Translations under genes and position numbers: made by a program
Part shown: positions 48,001 to 60,000 of the stretch, piece by piece
Layout of the letters: each line of letters begins with the position of its first letter
Numbering within the stretch: position 1 is the first letter of the stretch
The notes under the pieces: generated by a model
The model's input: only the letters and a program-made list of their open reading frames with translations
What the model was told of the DNA's origin: nothing
Databases searched by the model: none
Assembly: GCF_901000735.1 (NCBI RefSeq)
Contig: NC_081550.1
Location: 10,186,716-10,250,715 of the forward strand
Source of the DNA: Corylus avellana
Taxonomy: Eukaryota > Streptophyta > Magnoliopsida > Fagales > Betulaceae
DNA length: 64,000 nt
Reading direction: 5' to 3'

Positions 48001-51000
48001 AAAAGGAAAAATTCTCTGGTTTCCCTCCAAGAATGAAGGTTTTGAGGCTAAAACATGTTATAGAGTTGAGAGGGACAATAGGTAACCAATCACATGGAAA
48101 AGTGCATGGAAGGTTAAGGTGCCAAAGAAAGTGGCCTTTTGTGTTTGGATGGTTGCTCTTGGGGAGATTCTATTATCGATAAAGGAAGAGGAGGAACTGA
48201 ACTATATTTTGATTTTGTTGGCATGTGAAATAGTGGTGAATTGGTGGATCATGTACTACTTCATTGCTCTATTGTTAGAGAGATGTGGTGTCTAGTTTTT
48301 TCGTTGTTTGGCTTAATGCGGGTTATGTCTCAGATAGTGATTGACCTATAAGCTTATTGGAAAGTGTGTTTCAGTTGGTGTCAAAGTAGTGGTATTTGGA
48401 ATGTTGTGCCTCTATGCCTCATGGATGGTGCCTATATTGAAATTGTAGAACCTCATATAGGGACAAGCTCTCTTTGATTAAGTTCTTAAGATTGCTTTGG
48501 GATAGGAAATTCATAGCGGTTCCTTTTATTCTTTGTTGCGTTTTTTTTTAAAAAGGATTGTAATGGTGTTGCTTTTTGGGAAGACGTGTCTTATTTTCAG
48601 TCTTTAAATTTATCTTACATATAGATTATAGTACATGTATTGTTGAAGATACTTTTGAAAGATATGAAGAACACAATAGGATGTCATATATGATGCACTT
48701 CACTTTATTAGGGATCTAAAAGCCAATTTATGTTGATTGTTTTAAAAATATTGTTTTTAGGAAGTTTTCTAAGATTTCGATATGACCATATAGTCTAGGA
48801 ATAATTTTTGATGGATTTAATGTGTTCCTAGGGCTCTGTTTGGTGCCTATATATAGATGCTAGATACGCCTCTTTTGTGTGAAACAAGAATGATCTTTGA
48901 CAAAAATTTGATATCTGGAAGAGCTTGTGCTCTTCTTCTTGTGCTCTTCTTCTTCGAGTCATTTTGCATTCTCTCCCAATTTCTATCATTTTTTTTTTTT
49001 GTTTTTTATTTTTATTTTTTATTTTTTATAAATAATGTATATTCATTTAAAGCGCAGAGGGGTGCAACCCAAATACACAAGAAGTATACATGAGAACCCC
49101 TAACCCATAGAGGAAAAAGAACATAAATCTAAAGAAAAAGTAGAAGTAGGCGAAATAGTTCATGCCACTCTCCCTGTATTCAGAGTTTGTAGCACCGACT
49201 TCTTCAAATCTAGCAAACTAGTCTCGCGATTGTCAAGGTTTCGAGCATTCCGCTCACGCCAAAGACACCACATCAAACATATAGGGGCCATCCTTCATAA
49301 ATGCAATGTTGTACGGTTCCCAAATTGTCCCCTCCAACTTCCCAACACTCACGCACACTGCGAGGTATAACGCAAGCAACACAAAAAAGCTGAAGAATCA
49401 CACTCCACATCTTTGTTTCAACCTCACAATGAAGTAATAAGTGCTCAATGGATTCTCTACTATTCTTACACACACAATACCATTCCAGTATAATAATATT
49501 CCTCTTATGTAAGTTATCAAAAGTTAAGATTTTTCCTAGAGTCATTGGTCCACACAAAGAAGGCCACTCGCGGGGGAGTTTTAACTTTCCAAATACTCTT
49601 CCTGAGAAATGTGGACCATACAGGAGTAGACAATACCTAATAGTACGTCTTCACTTCAAAGGACTTAATTTTTTATGGGATCCAACATATTTTATCCTCG
49701 TCTCAATACCTTACTTTTTGGGAGAACAATAATTCAAAAATTCGAGTGACCATGTCCACCTCCCATTCATGCATCGGTTGAGTGAACAAGATATTTCAAT
49801 GGATGTTACCATTATGAAACTGCATGTTCTCCTCCACCCATGCGTCCTTACTACATGCAATAGTGAACAACTCCGGAAAGAGGACCTTCAAAGATAGTTT
49901 CCCACACCACACATGATGCCAAAACAACACTTTAGAATCTTACCTACTTCATAACGCACACAATGCGCAAAACCAGCCCACCCCCTCTTGATATATTTCC
50001 ACCCACCCACTCCATATGGTCCCCTACCTCCTTGGAACACCAACCACCCCTCATACTATCATATTTGATGTCCACCAACTTCCTCCACAAAACATCCCTT
50101 TCCGTAGCAAACCTCCATAACCACTTGCCCAATAGAGCTCGATTAAACTAAGCATGTTTTTCACCCCTAACCCCCCTGAGTTCTTTGGGGTACACACCTT
50201 CAACCAATTCACCAGATGAAACTCGAATTCGTCACCAATGCCTCCCCAAAGAAAGTCCCTTTGAAGTTTTTCCAAACAATTAGCCACTCCCACTAGAATA
50301 GGGAATATGGACCAAATAATTTGTGGGTAAGTTAGAGAGAGTACTTTTGATCAACGTTAACCTACCTCCCTTTGATAAATACCTCTTCCACCCCGCTAAT
50401 CTATTCTCCATCTTTTCCATAATGCTACGCCGAATTGTTGATGCCTTATAATGACACCCAAAGGAAGACCCAAATACTTTATCGGCAACGAAGCCACACC
50501 ATACGCAAGATTGCTAGCCCAGCTCACCACATCCTTGACATCACCTACTGGAACAATCTCAGACTTAGACAAATTAATTTTTAGCCTCGATGCTAGTTCA
50601 AAACAAAGCAACAAACTTCTCAAATTTCTGAATTGATCAACACTTGGATCACAAGAAAGTAGTGTGTCATCTGCAAATAACAAATGTGACACTGTCATCT
50701 GAACAATCTCAGACTTAGACAAATTAGTTTTTAGCCCCGACGCTAGTTCAAAACAAAGCGGCTCAAATTTCTGAATTGTTCAACACTAGGCTCACAAAAA
50801 AGTAGCATGTCATCTGCAAATAACAAATGTGACACTATCATTTCCTCCTGATTTCTCGAACCCACAGAGAACCCAGAAAGAAGACCTCTCTCCACCGTTG
50901 TAGACATCATCCTACTAAATGCCTCCATCACCAACAAAAACAATAAATGGGACAATGTAATCCTCTTGAGCTACTAAAAAACCCCAAAGGCGACCCATTT

Positions 51001-54000
51001 ATTATAATGGAAAATCGGACCGTAGAAATGCAATGATCTATCCATTCTCACCATCTCGCTCCAAAACCACAGCTCTCTATCAAATGTAACAGAATTCCCA
51101 ATTCACGTGATCGTATGCCTTTTTCAGGTCTAATTTACATAAAACACCCGGTACCCCAAAGCAAAGCTGACTATCCAAACATTCATTTGCCACCAAAACA
51201 AAATCCAGAACTTTTATTTTCTCACTAGCCATTCCATCTTCTCTGCTGCTTCTATTCTTCCCCATTCTCACTCTCTTTTCTTGGTATGCCATTTCTCTCT
51301 TTTTAGATCTCTTTATGTATCTCTAACCCTCTAGACATGTTCCCACACTCGATAGCTAAAAATCTCTATTCAATGTGCTTTAATTGTTTTTTTTTTTTTT
51401 AATAAGTAACACAATTTATTAAAAAGCACAAAAGGCACAACCTAAGTACACATGAAGTATACAACAGAAACCCGTAGGCAGTAGAAAAAAAATGATCAAG
51501 AAAAACATGAAAGCTATAAATATTTAACTCCACAACAACTCTCTAGTTATAGAGAGTCTTAAAGAAAGCTTCCTTAAGTTATTCCACCATTTGAGCACGG
51601 TCTTCAAAGCTCCGATCATTTCTCTTCCTCCAAAGACACCACATAAGGCAAGATGAAACCATCTTCCATATCGATTTCTACAAAAAACCCTTTCCAGCAA
51701 GCAAAAGATCTACCACTTGACCGGACATAACCCATGGCAACCCTATAAGGTTGAAGATGGTATTTCACAGGGCATTAGCCATCTCACAATGTAGTAAAAG
51801 GTGATTCAATGATTGCCTACTTTTCTTACACAAAACAACACCAATCAACCACAATGATATGTAGCTTTCTAAGATTAGCTATCTCAGTGTGCTTTAATGT
51901 GCGGGTTATTAGGTGGGTGGTACCAATTTACTTATAGATGAAGCTAGAAGCTAATCTTGTACCATGCAGGATTATTGAGTTTCATTATTTAATTGCTAAT
52001 ATTCTATTTAAAATGTTTGTGTTGGGAATATCTAACTGATAACTACTTGCCTTTTTCCCTTCCATTTTTGAATTCATCTACACTCAAATTGTATTTTTAT
52101 GAGTATAGGATTTTTTGTAATGCTACCTGCATCAACTAATGCAGCAGTGTTTGCATATATAGCCAAGAAAGAGTTACAAGTCAATACTACTTTAAACTCT
52201 ACAATACAACACAAGTTTAAACACTATAGGATAGTACTAGAGTCCTATCATAAGTCTTCTACTTGATGCTTATCATCCTCTGGATTATCTCTAGGAGTTT
52301 GAGTTTGAGTAGGTCTAATACACCCCCGCAATCTCGACGGTGGAAGTCTAACGTTGAGATTGGACTTTAGGAGTGTGAACTCCTTGGAGACTAGAGGCTT
52401 TGTGAGAATGTTTGCCACTTGATCTTTTCCCGAAATGAATCTTACGTCTAGAATTTTGGAGGCCACTTTGTCTCGTACAAAATGATAGTCAATGGCGATG
52501 TGCTTTGTTCGAGCATGGAACATTGGATTTGAACTGAGATACGTTGCACCAATATTATCACAATGCAGAATTGGAGGATGAGATAAAGAGACTCCCAATA
52601 GAGACTCGATCCAGGTCAGTTCGGCAGAGGCATTTGCTAAGGCCTTGTATTTAGATTCAGTACTAGACCTAGAGACTGTAGGTTGCTTTTTGGAACTCCA
52701 TGAGATGAGGTTATTGCCGAGGAAGGTGCAATATCCAGATGTTGAACGGTGATCATCAGGGCATCCAGCCCAATCGGAATCTAAGTAAGCAACCAGTTGG
52801 CATGAAGATGACTTGGAGATGAAGAATATGTGGTCGCTTGTGGCTTTGAGGTAACGCAATATTCGTTTGACAGCAACCTAGTTGAGGCCCGTGGGGTCAC
52901 AACTATGAATGAAACATATGACCTCTCGTCACCTAAGATTTTTATGAGAAAAAATAATTTTTTTTATTACATTATAGCATTTCTAGGTTTGTGTAAAGAG
53001 GTTGTAAAGCTTAGCATTTCTTGACACGTGGGATCCAACAAGCCCCGTAGTGCTCAAGTGGAGCTTACATATGAGCCCTTGCACACTCATTTTACCGCTC
53101 TGAAAAACCTGCGCTCTCTGAAGCTGTGTGTTTCGGAAGCTCTTCGAATCGGCGATCTGTTTTCTGAATCAGGTATACGATATATAGTTGGATTAGTGAT
53201 TGTTGGGCCTTCGTACTTGCTTAAAGTTGATGAAGCTGACATTGGAGAAGAGATAGGCTATGCTAAGAGCATGTTGGTCTTGGACTACAAATCATGTATG
53301 TATCTTTGCTGAGATAGATGAAGACCATCAACCATCCATGTAGCTTCAACTCCCAAAAGAAATGTAATGGCCCAAGATTCTTGATTGCAAAGGACTGTTG
53401 AAGATCAGTGATGAGTTTGGAGATAGCATCAGTGTGAGAGCTGGTGATGATGATGTCATCAACGTAGATTAGGACATAAATTGTTACGCCATTTTTCCTG
53501 TATAGAAATAAAGATGAGTCAGATTTGGAGGAGCAAAATTGAAGCTCTTGTAGCCGATTGCTTAGGCGAGTGAACCAAGCCCTTGGTGCTTGCTTGAGTC
53601 CGTAAAGAGCTTTGTGTAGCTTGCAAACTACATGAGGTGAAATAGGATGGATGTACCCTGGGGGTTGTGCCATGTACACGTCTTCATTGATGAAACCGTG
53701 GAGAAAAGCATTACTTACATCTATTTGATGAACCTTCCAGTTTTCCATGAGAGCAATGGTGAGCACAATTCGGATGGTGATAGGCTTTACAACCGGGCTA
53801 TAGGTTTCAGCATAGTCAATACCTAGTTGTTGGTGAAAACCTATAGCAACAAGTCTTGCTTTATATCTGTCGATGCTCCCATTAGTGTTACTCTTTATTC
53901 TAAATACCCACTTGGAGCCCACAATGTTCATGGATGGAGATTGGTTTACTAGAGACAATGTGCCGTTTTTGAGAAGAGCATCAAATTCTTCATTCATGGC

Positions 54001-57000
54001 CTGCCGCCATTTGGGATCTTTGGATGCAACTGTGTAGCATGTAGGTTCACTTTCTTCAGAATGTGAGGAAGCATAAAGTGCCCGTGGTGGATATTTTATT
54101 CTCCCATCATTAAGTTGTTGTGGTTGGAATATACCATGTTGAGAACGAGTTGTCATCCCGTGTGTTCATGGGGGTGGCCTTGGTTCAATGGAATCAGTCG
54201 AGGGATTTGGTGAAGCTTGCATTGAGACTACATTAGGAATGCTACTTGAGGAGGAGATAGAGGAAGAAGTAGAGGTACATGGTTCGGGAGGTGTAGGGGA
54301 TGGTGAAGGGATGATAATAGGCGGGAGTTGAGGTGGTTGGGACGCTTGAAATTGCCGAGAGGGTAAGATGAATGTGGCTGGAGAATGTGGGGAAGCTGTG
54401 GACAGAATGGGGGTCACCTTTGAGTTTTTGGAAAATGGGAAAGAGGACTCATTGAATACAACATGTCAAGCAATGTACATCTTCCCAGTGGGAAGATGTA
54501 GGCATTTGTAGCCTTGGTGCTCTTTGCTGTATCCAATAAAGACACACAACATTTGGATTGAAAATCTAACTTATGTTTGTTGTAAGGTCGAAGGAAGGGC
54601 CAGCATTCACAACCAAAGGTCTTGAGGAATTTATAGTTAGGAATGCTCTTGAAAAGGAGTTGAAAAGAGGATTTGGAGGGAAGACGATTGATGACGTATG
54701 TGGCTGTTTCAAAAGCAGCATCCCAGCAGGTTAATGGAACATGAGCCGTGGCTAGGAGAGTGAGACCAGTTTCAACAATGTGTCTTTGATGGCACTCAAC
54801 TGAACCCATTTGATGGTGTGTGTGTGGGGGCAGCTAGATCTATAGGTTATACCCATTTTGGTTAGAGTTGATTTGAGTGGGCTAAATTTCATTCCATTAT
54901 CACTTTGCACAGATTGAATCTTACGGTTAAAGTAAGTTTCAACAAGATTTTTGAAACGAATAAATATAGCAGAGACTTCAGATTTGTGTCATAGGAAAAA
55001 GCCAAATGTATTTTGTGAAGTCATCAACGATGCAAAAATAGAATCTTTTATTATTGATAGAGAATAAAGGAGCAGAGCCCCATACATCAAGAAAAAAGCA
55101 ATTGTAAAGGATTGCTTGACACCGACTTGGACATTGGAAAGTGTTGACGATGGCTTTTACTTTGTTGACATCAGGAACAAATTGAAGAAGTGTGGGAATT
55201 TGAAGACGCTGGAAGTCTGTTTGAGTGGACAACTCTACGAGCAATAGGTGGGGCAAGATGGCCTAACCGACAATGCCAATCTGCCATGGGAGCCTTCTCC
55301 CCAAAATAGGCAGTTTGTTTGTTGTGGGTGGACTTGGAGGAAGGCCATGGGTACAACCCGTTTCTACTTGGGCCTTGAAGTAGTAGGGTTCGGGAGTAGA
55401 GGTCCTTAACAAAGAAACAAGTAGGGTGAAACTCAATAAAAACACCATTGTCACGAGTAAATTGATTAACAGAGATGAGATTCTTGTTTATTTTAGGAAC
55501 ATGTAATAAGGAAGAAAGCTGAAAAGTATGACTAGAAGAAGGTAAAGTAGCAGATCCGGTATGTAAATTACGCAAACCTTGGCCGTTTCCCACTCTGATT
55601 TGGTCTGAACCATGGTAGTTATCCGCACGCACATTAAGGTTAGCTAACTCGTTGGTGAGATGGTGATTGCAGCCAGTGTCATGGTACCACTAAGGATCTG
55701 AAGTAGCATTCGTGGTTGCCATGAAAGCAGCAACTTGAGATGATTCTTGGGTAGTACGCTGCCAGCAGTTTGGTGCAGTGTGCCTAGTCTTGTGACAAAG
55801 TTGGCATGTGGGACTGGAGTACTTGTAGCCAGAAGATTGATAAGAAGCTCCCCTACCTCGACCACGGCCACGGCCACAGTTGGTATAATTGTTGCGTGGA
55901 CCCTTGTTGTGGAAGGAGCCACGAGGAGGACGATAGTTAGGGGATGAGTACCTTTGAGCAGAGTTGGCAGTGGAGATGGAGAGATCAATTGCAGCAATGT
56001 GTTGCTCAAGACGCAGCTCATGAGAGAGAAGAAATCCATAGAGATCATTCAAGGAAACGGGATCAGATCGCGTGGTGATTGAGGTGACGAGAATCATAAT
56101 CAGCACCAAGTCCACTGAGGATATAGGAGACAATATCGGAGTCCTCAAGAGGGTGACCAATGGCTGCTTGCATGTGAGCAAAGCCTTGGGCCTTTTGAAA
56201 ATAAGCAGTGATTGGCTGAGCGCCTTTCTTCAAGGTGGTGAGTTGATGTCGGACTTGCAAGAGCCGAGCTTGAGAGTAAGAAGAGAAGAGCTTCTCCAAA
56301 GTAAGCCATAACGAACGGGAGGTGGAAATCCCAACCATATGAGGTAATAACTCGTCGGACAAGGTGGAAATAAGAGCACTCATGAGGAGCTTATCTTGGT
56401 GATACCAAAGCTGAGAATTGGGATTAGGAACCAGCATTCCAGATGTAGAATCAGCAATGAGTTTTGGTGGCTGGGGATGTGTGCCATCAATGAAACCAAA
56501 GAGATCATGGCCTTCAAGAAAGGGAGCAACAACAACCTTTCAAAAGGGATAATTTTCCCGTGTGAGTTTGAGTTTAATATGGTGATTGATGTTGTGCAAC
56601 GGATTTTGGGGTGCAGCAGACGTCATAGGTAGCGTGGTGGAAGAGGTGGTAGAGGAAGAAGAAGAAGAAGAATCGGTCATAGAGAAAAATAATCAACGTT
56701 AGTCATTTTGAGGCTCTGATACCATATAGGATTTTGTGTAATGCTGCCTGCATCAACTAATGCAGCAGTGTTTGTATATATAGCCAAGAAAGAGTTACAA
56801 GTCAATACTACTTTAAACTCTACAATACATTACAAGTTTAAACACTATAGGATAGTACTAGAGTCCTATCATAAGTCTTCTTCTTGATGCTTATCATCCT
56901 CTGCATTATCTCTAGGAGTTTGAGTTTGAGTAGGTCTAATAATGAGTCTCTAGGCTTTTCCATGGCTTCTATTCTTGTGTGAATGTAACTTAAAAATCTT

Positions 57001-60000
57001 AAAACTCTAGTGTTGCTTTTTTTTTCCTTTCCTGTTTTGATCCTTTAGTTATTATGTAAGGATATGTTTGAAAACTGCAGGTTATGGAATTTGTAAAGAG
57101 AAATGTTGATGTTGGTACATACACACCTCTTTTGGCAGGAAATTCAGTTTACGTGGATTTTCAATTTCTAAAGGTAAATCTTACACATAATATTGTCGTA
57201 TATAATTTCTTTCCCATTTACTGACTGCATGGCTATTTAGAATACAGTCTAAAGCATTGGTTCTTTTCCCTTGAATTTTCAGTGCTGCATATGTGATAGA
57301 TGTCAAATTTGTTAGTCTGATAATGAAACACCAAAATTAGCAGCTTCAATTCTGATGATAGGACAGAGTTAGGCTTCTTCTAACCTATGATTAAACCATC
57401 TTAGATTATGTTATCCCAACAAGAAATGGATGAGATGTTCTTCATTGGCTAAGAATTCTTGGTTCCATGCTATGATCCTGGGAAATTCTCAGTAAATTCT
57501 TGCAGTTTCTTTTCATTTTCGGTTTAATAGTCCCTGTGAATGCTTACTCTCCCAGCAGTAGTGTGGCGTTACTTGATGCAGAAAGTTTTGAAATTAGCGT
57601 GTGGAGAATAAGTGGGTTTGGGTTGGCAGGTCTGCTCAATGGTGCTGTTTATTGTGATCACAAATACTTTGGTTTGAATCTTTCAAATATGCCACCCTGA
57701 TAAATACTAAATTTAACTGGATAATTTACTTTAATTCTTCAATATGTGTCAATAAATGATGCAGCTAATGGCAAATGGAGCCTTAGAAGGCTGATAAAAG
57801 AGGATATTGTTCAATAACTTAAACAGTAGGATTGATTTAAGATCTTCCATTCTGGCTCTTCTTGGAAAGCACTATAATTTAAGAAATTACTGTCCGAAAT
57901 CTTCATAAGAGCTTCAAATTGTCAGGTCTTTGCACGGTACTGACTGGGGTTCGATTTCTCAGATGCACACCTGCCCCTTTTTATCTTACTTCTCTTTTAC
58001 TTATCAAAAAAATTGCCAGGTCTTTGAAATTCCATTCAATTTGCAAATGCATTATTTTGAAATTAGTTAAAACAACTCCTGAAGATATATCGTCATTGTC
58101 CCTAGTCATAACTATTGAATGTCACTACCTCAAGTAAGCATAAAAATAAAATAAAAGAATTGAAAAGGCCCTTATGTTATTATTTGCTTTAACTTAAAAA
58201 ATAAAAAAGAAAAAAGAAAAAGTACCGTTTAGGGAAAGTATAGCATATGCCTTTTCTTTGGGTACCGTGTTGGAATTGGTATGCTGTTTAATTCTATGCA
58301 CTTCTTGTCCCTTATCTCTCCATTTCTCAATCATGTCAATTTTTTTTTATAAGGTAAGTTTTATATCCAAATGTAAAACCGTACAAAGGCAAGGGGGCAT
58401 ACCCCAGCAAAGTAAAACTCGGTCATGAGGGAATGCGTTCCTCACCACAACACAAATGAAACAAAATTACAATAACTCTATTGGAAATACCTGTCAATAC
58501 TGTGTATTACATTATTTACTTAATGATGCTGGAGCATTTAAAGTGCTGGCCTGATCAAATTTAGTTCTTATTTTCAGTCAAGTATCACTAGTTTTATTTT
58601 ATTTTGAGTCTTTTAAAATGGGTCATGTGAGTCACTTAAGTAGGGCTAATAAAGTCTCTTCAATGATTAGGGAAACACTAACATTTTAGCTATAAATACA
58701 TCTTAAGAGATTGTAGCATCCTTTTTATTTTTAATATTTTTTATTATTATTCCACCAGAAATGAAAGAAGAGAGATGTTCTTAGGTCTGAAACAAACCCC
58801 AGAATTCCATTATTCTCTGCTTTAATCTATATGCTTGTGTTTCTTTATTTCTCTGTGAGATTTCTTATTGAATTGACTTCAATAATCCGCTGGAAAATCT
58901 CTCTATTAGATTTGTTTGTTGCGTCATCTCTGTTCCTAACCATGGCCATCTTTGCAGAAATACATGCCAGATTTGGCTGCTCTTTTCTCTCATGTAGTTG
59001 TTGATGTTAGCAGCGTTAAAGCTTTATGCATTCGCTGGTTTCCTAGAGGTAAGAATACATATGAATATTAGCCTTTAGTTTTGTAGCTTTTGTATTGCCT
59101 TTTTTTTCTTTTTGTTAATTAAGTTTGATATGCTTGAAGGTTATTAGATGGGTGTCGTTGACGAGTCCAACTGTGCTTGTTCCCTAGGTTGCATCTAATT
59201 CCTTTCATAGGTTTGACCTTGTTTCAACTTTTAAGAAAGTCATAATTAATAGTGGCATCTACTTGACCAGTACAGACATTTGAAGTTACATCAGTTATAG
59301 ATATGATTCTCCATTAGTATAAAAGGTACTAAACCACAAGAACAAGTACGTTAATAAATTCTTTTTGGACCTTCAGGTGAGTTTGTGCATAAAGAAAAAC
59401 AGCTTCTTAACGGTTCTGTCTTCAAACATGTTTGTTCTGTCTTGTAAATTTTGATTTTTTTTCCTTTTAATTTCTAGATTGGTACGAAGATTGGAGAGGG
59501 TCACTTGACTTTTTAAGCCTGATTTTTATGCTGTTGGCATTCAAACCCTACCACTAACCGACAAAAAGGAAGAGAGAAAGAATCTTTGACTGACATGGAA
59601 AACCACATAAAACACGCTTACGGGCATGAAATGAGTGTGATAAATAGGTGTGAAGAGTAGTATTACTCTTAAATGACTCCTTGACACGGCCCGGGGATTT
59701 CCGGTTGCCCTGTGGGTCAAAGAAGCCCAATTACCTTGGCACTTAACATGGCCCCAGGGATTTCTTGTTGTCCCATAGGTCAAAGAAGCCCAATTACGTT
59801 AGTAATCTGGATATTTTAACTTGCATTTCAAAATGACTGAGCATATTATTTTAGCAAGCAATGATTCATTAATACTTTCGACACCCAATTACTTGTTTCC
59901 CAAGAAATAGTAACATTTTACTATCATCATTTACACAGATAAGAAGAAAGCCCCTTCAAAGGAAAATAAACACAGAGCCTTGGATGACATCAGAGAGAGC

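Larger units (their letters stand above)
52104..56941 (-). mobile_element. Copia LTR retrotransposon with TA...TA LTRs
   Basis: LTRs of 217 bp lie at 52104-52320 and 56725-56941, and the element is flanked by perfect ATGAG duplications (52099-52103 and 56942-56946). Read in the element's direction the LTRs start TATTAGACC and end ATCCTATA, a non-canonical TA...TA pair instead of TG...CA. The primer-binding site TGGTATCAGAGCCTC (56724-56710, minus) abuts the 5' LTR. The purine tract GATTGCGGGGGTG abuts the 3' LTR. By eye the LTRs differ at 7 positions (about 3%), so insertion is fairly recent compared with other elements here. It lies in oligoribonuclease intron 5 in antisense. Confidence 0.96.

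Noticed and set aside
53263..54156. Copia reverse-transcriptase frame as a host gene
   Set aside because: It lies between matched LTRs with a perfect 5-bp duplication and shares the frame breaks of a dead element.
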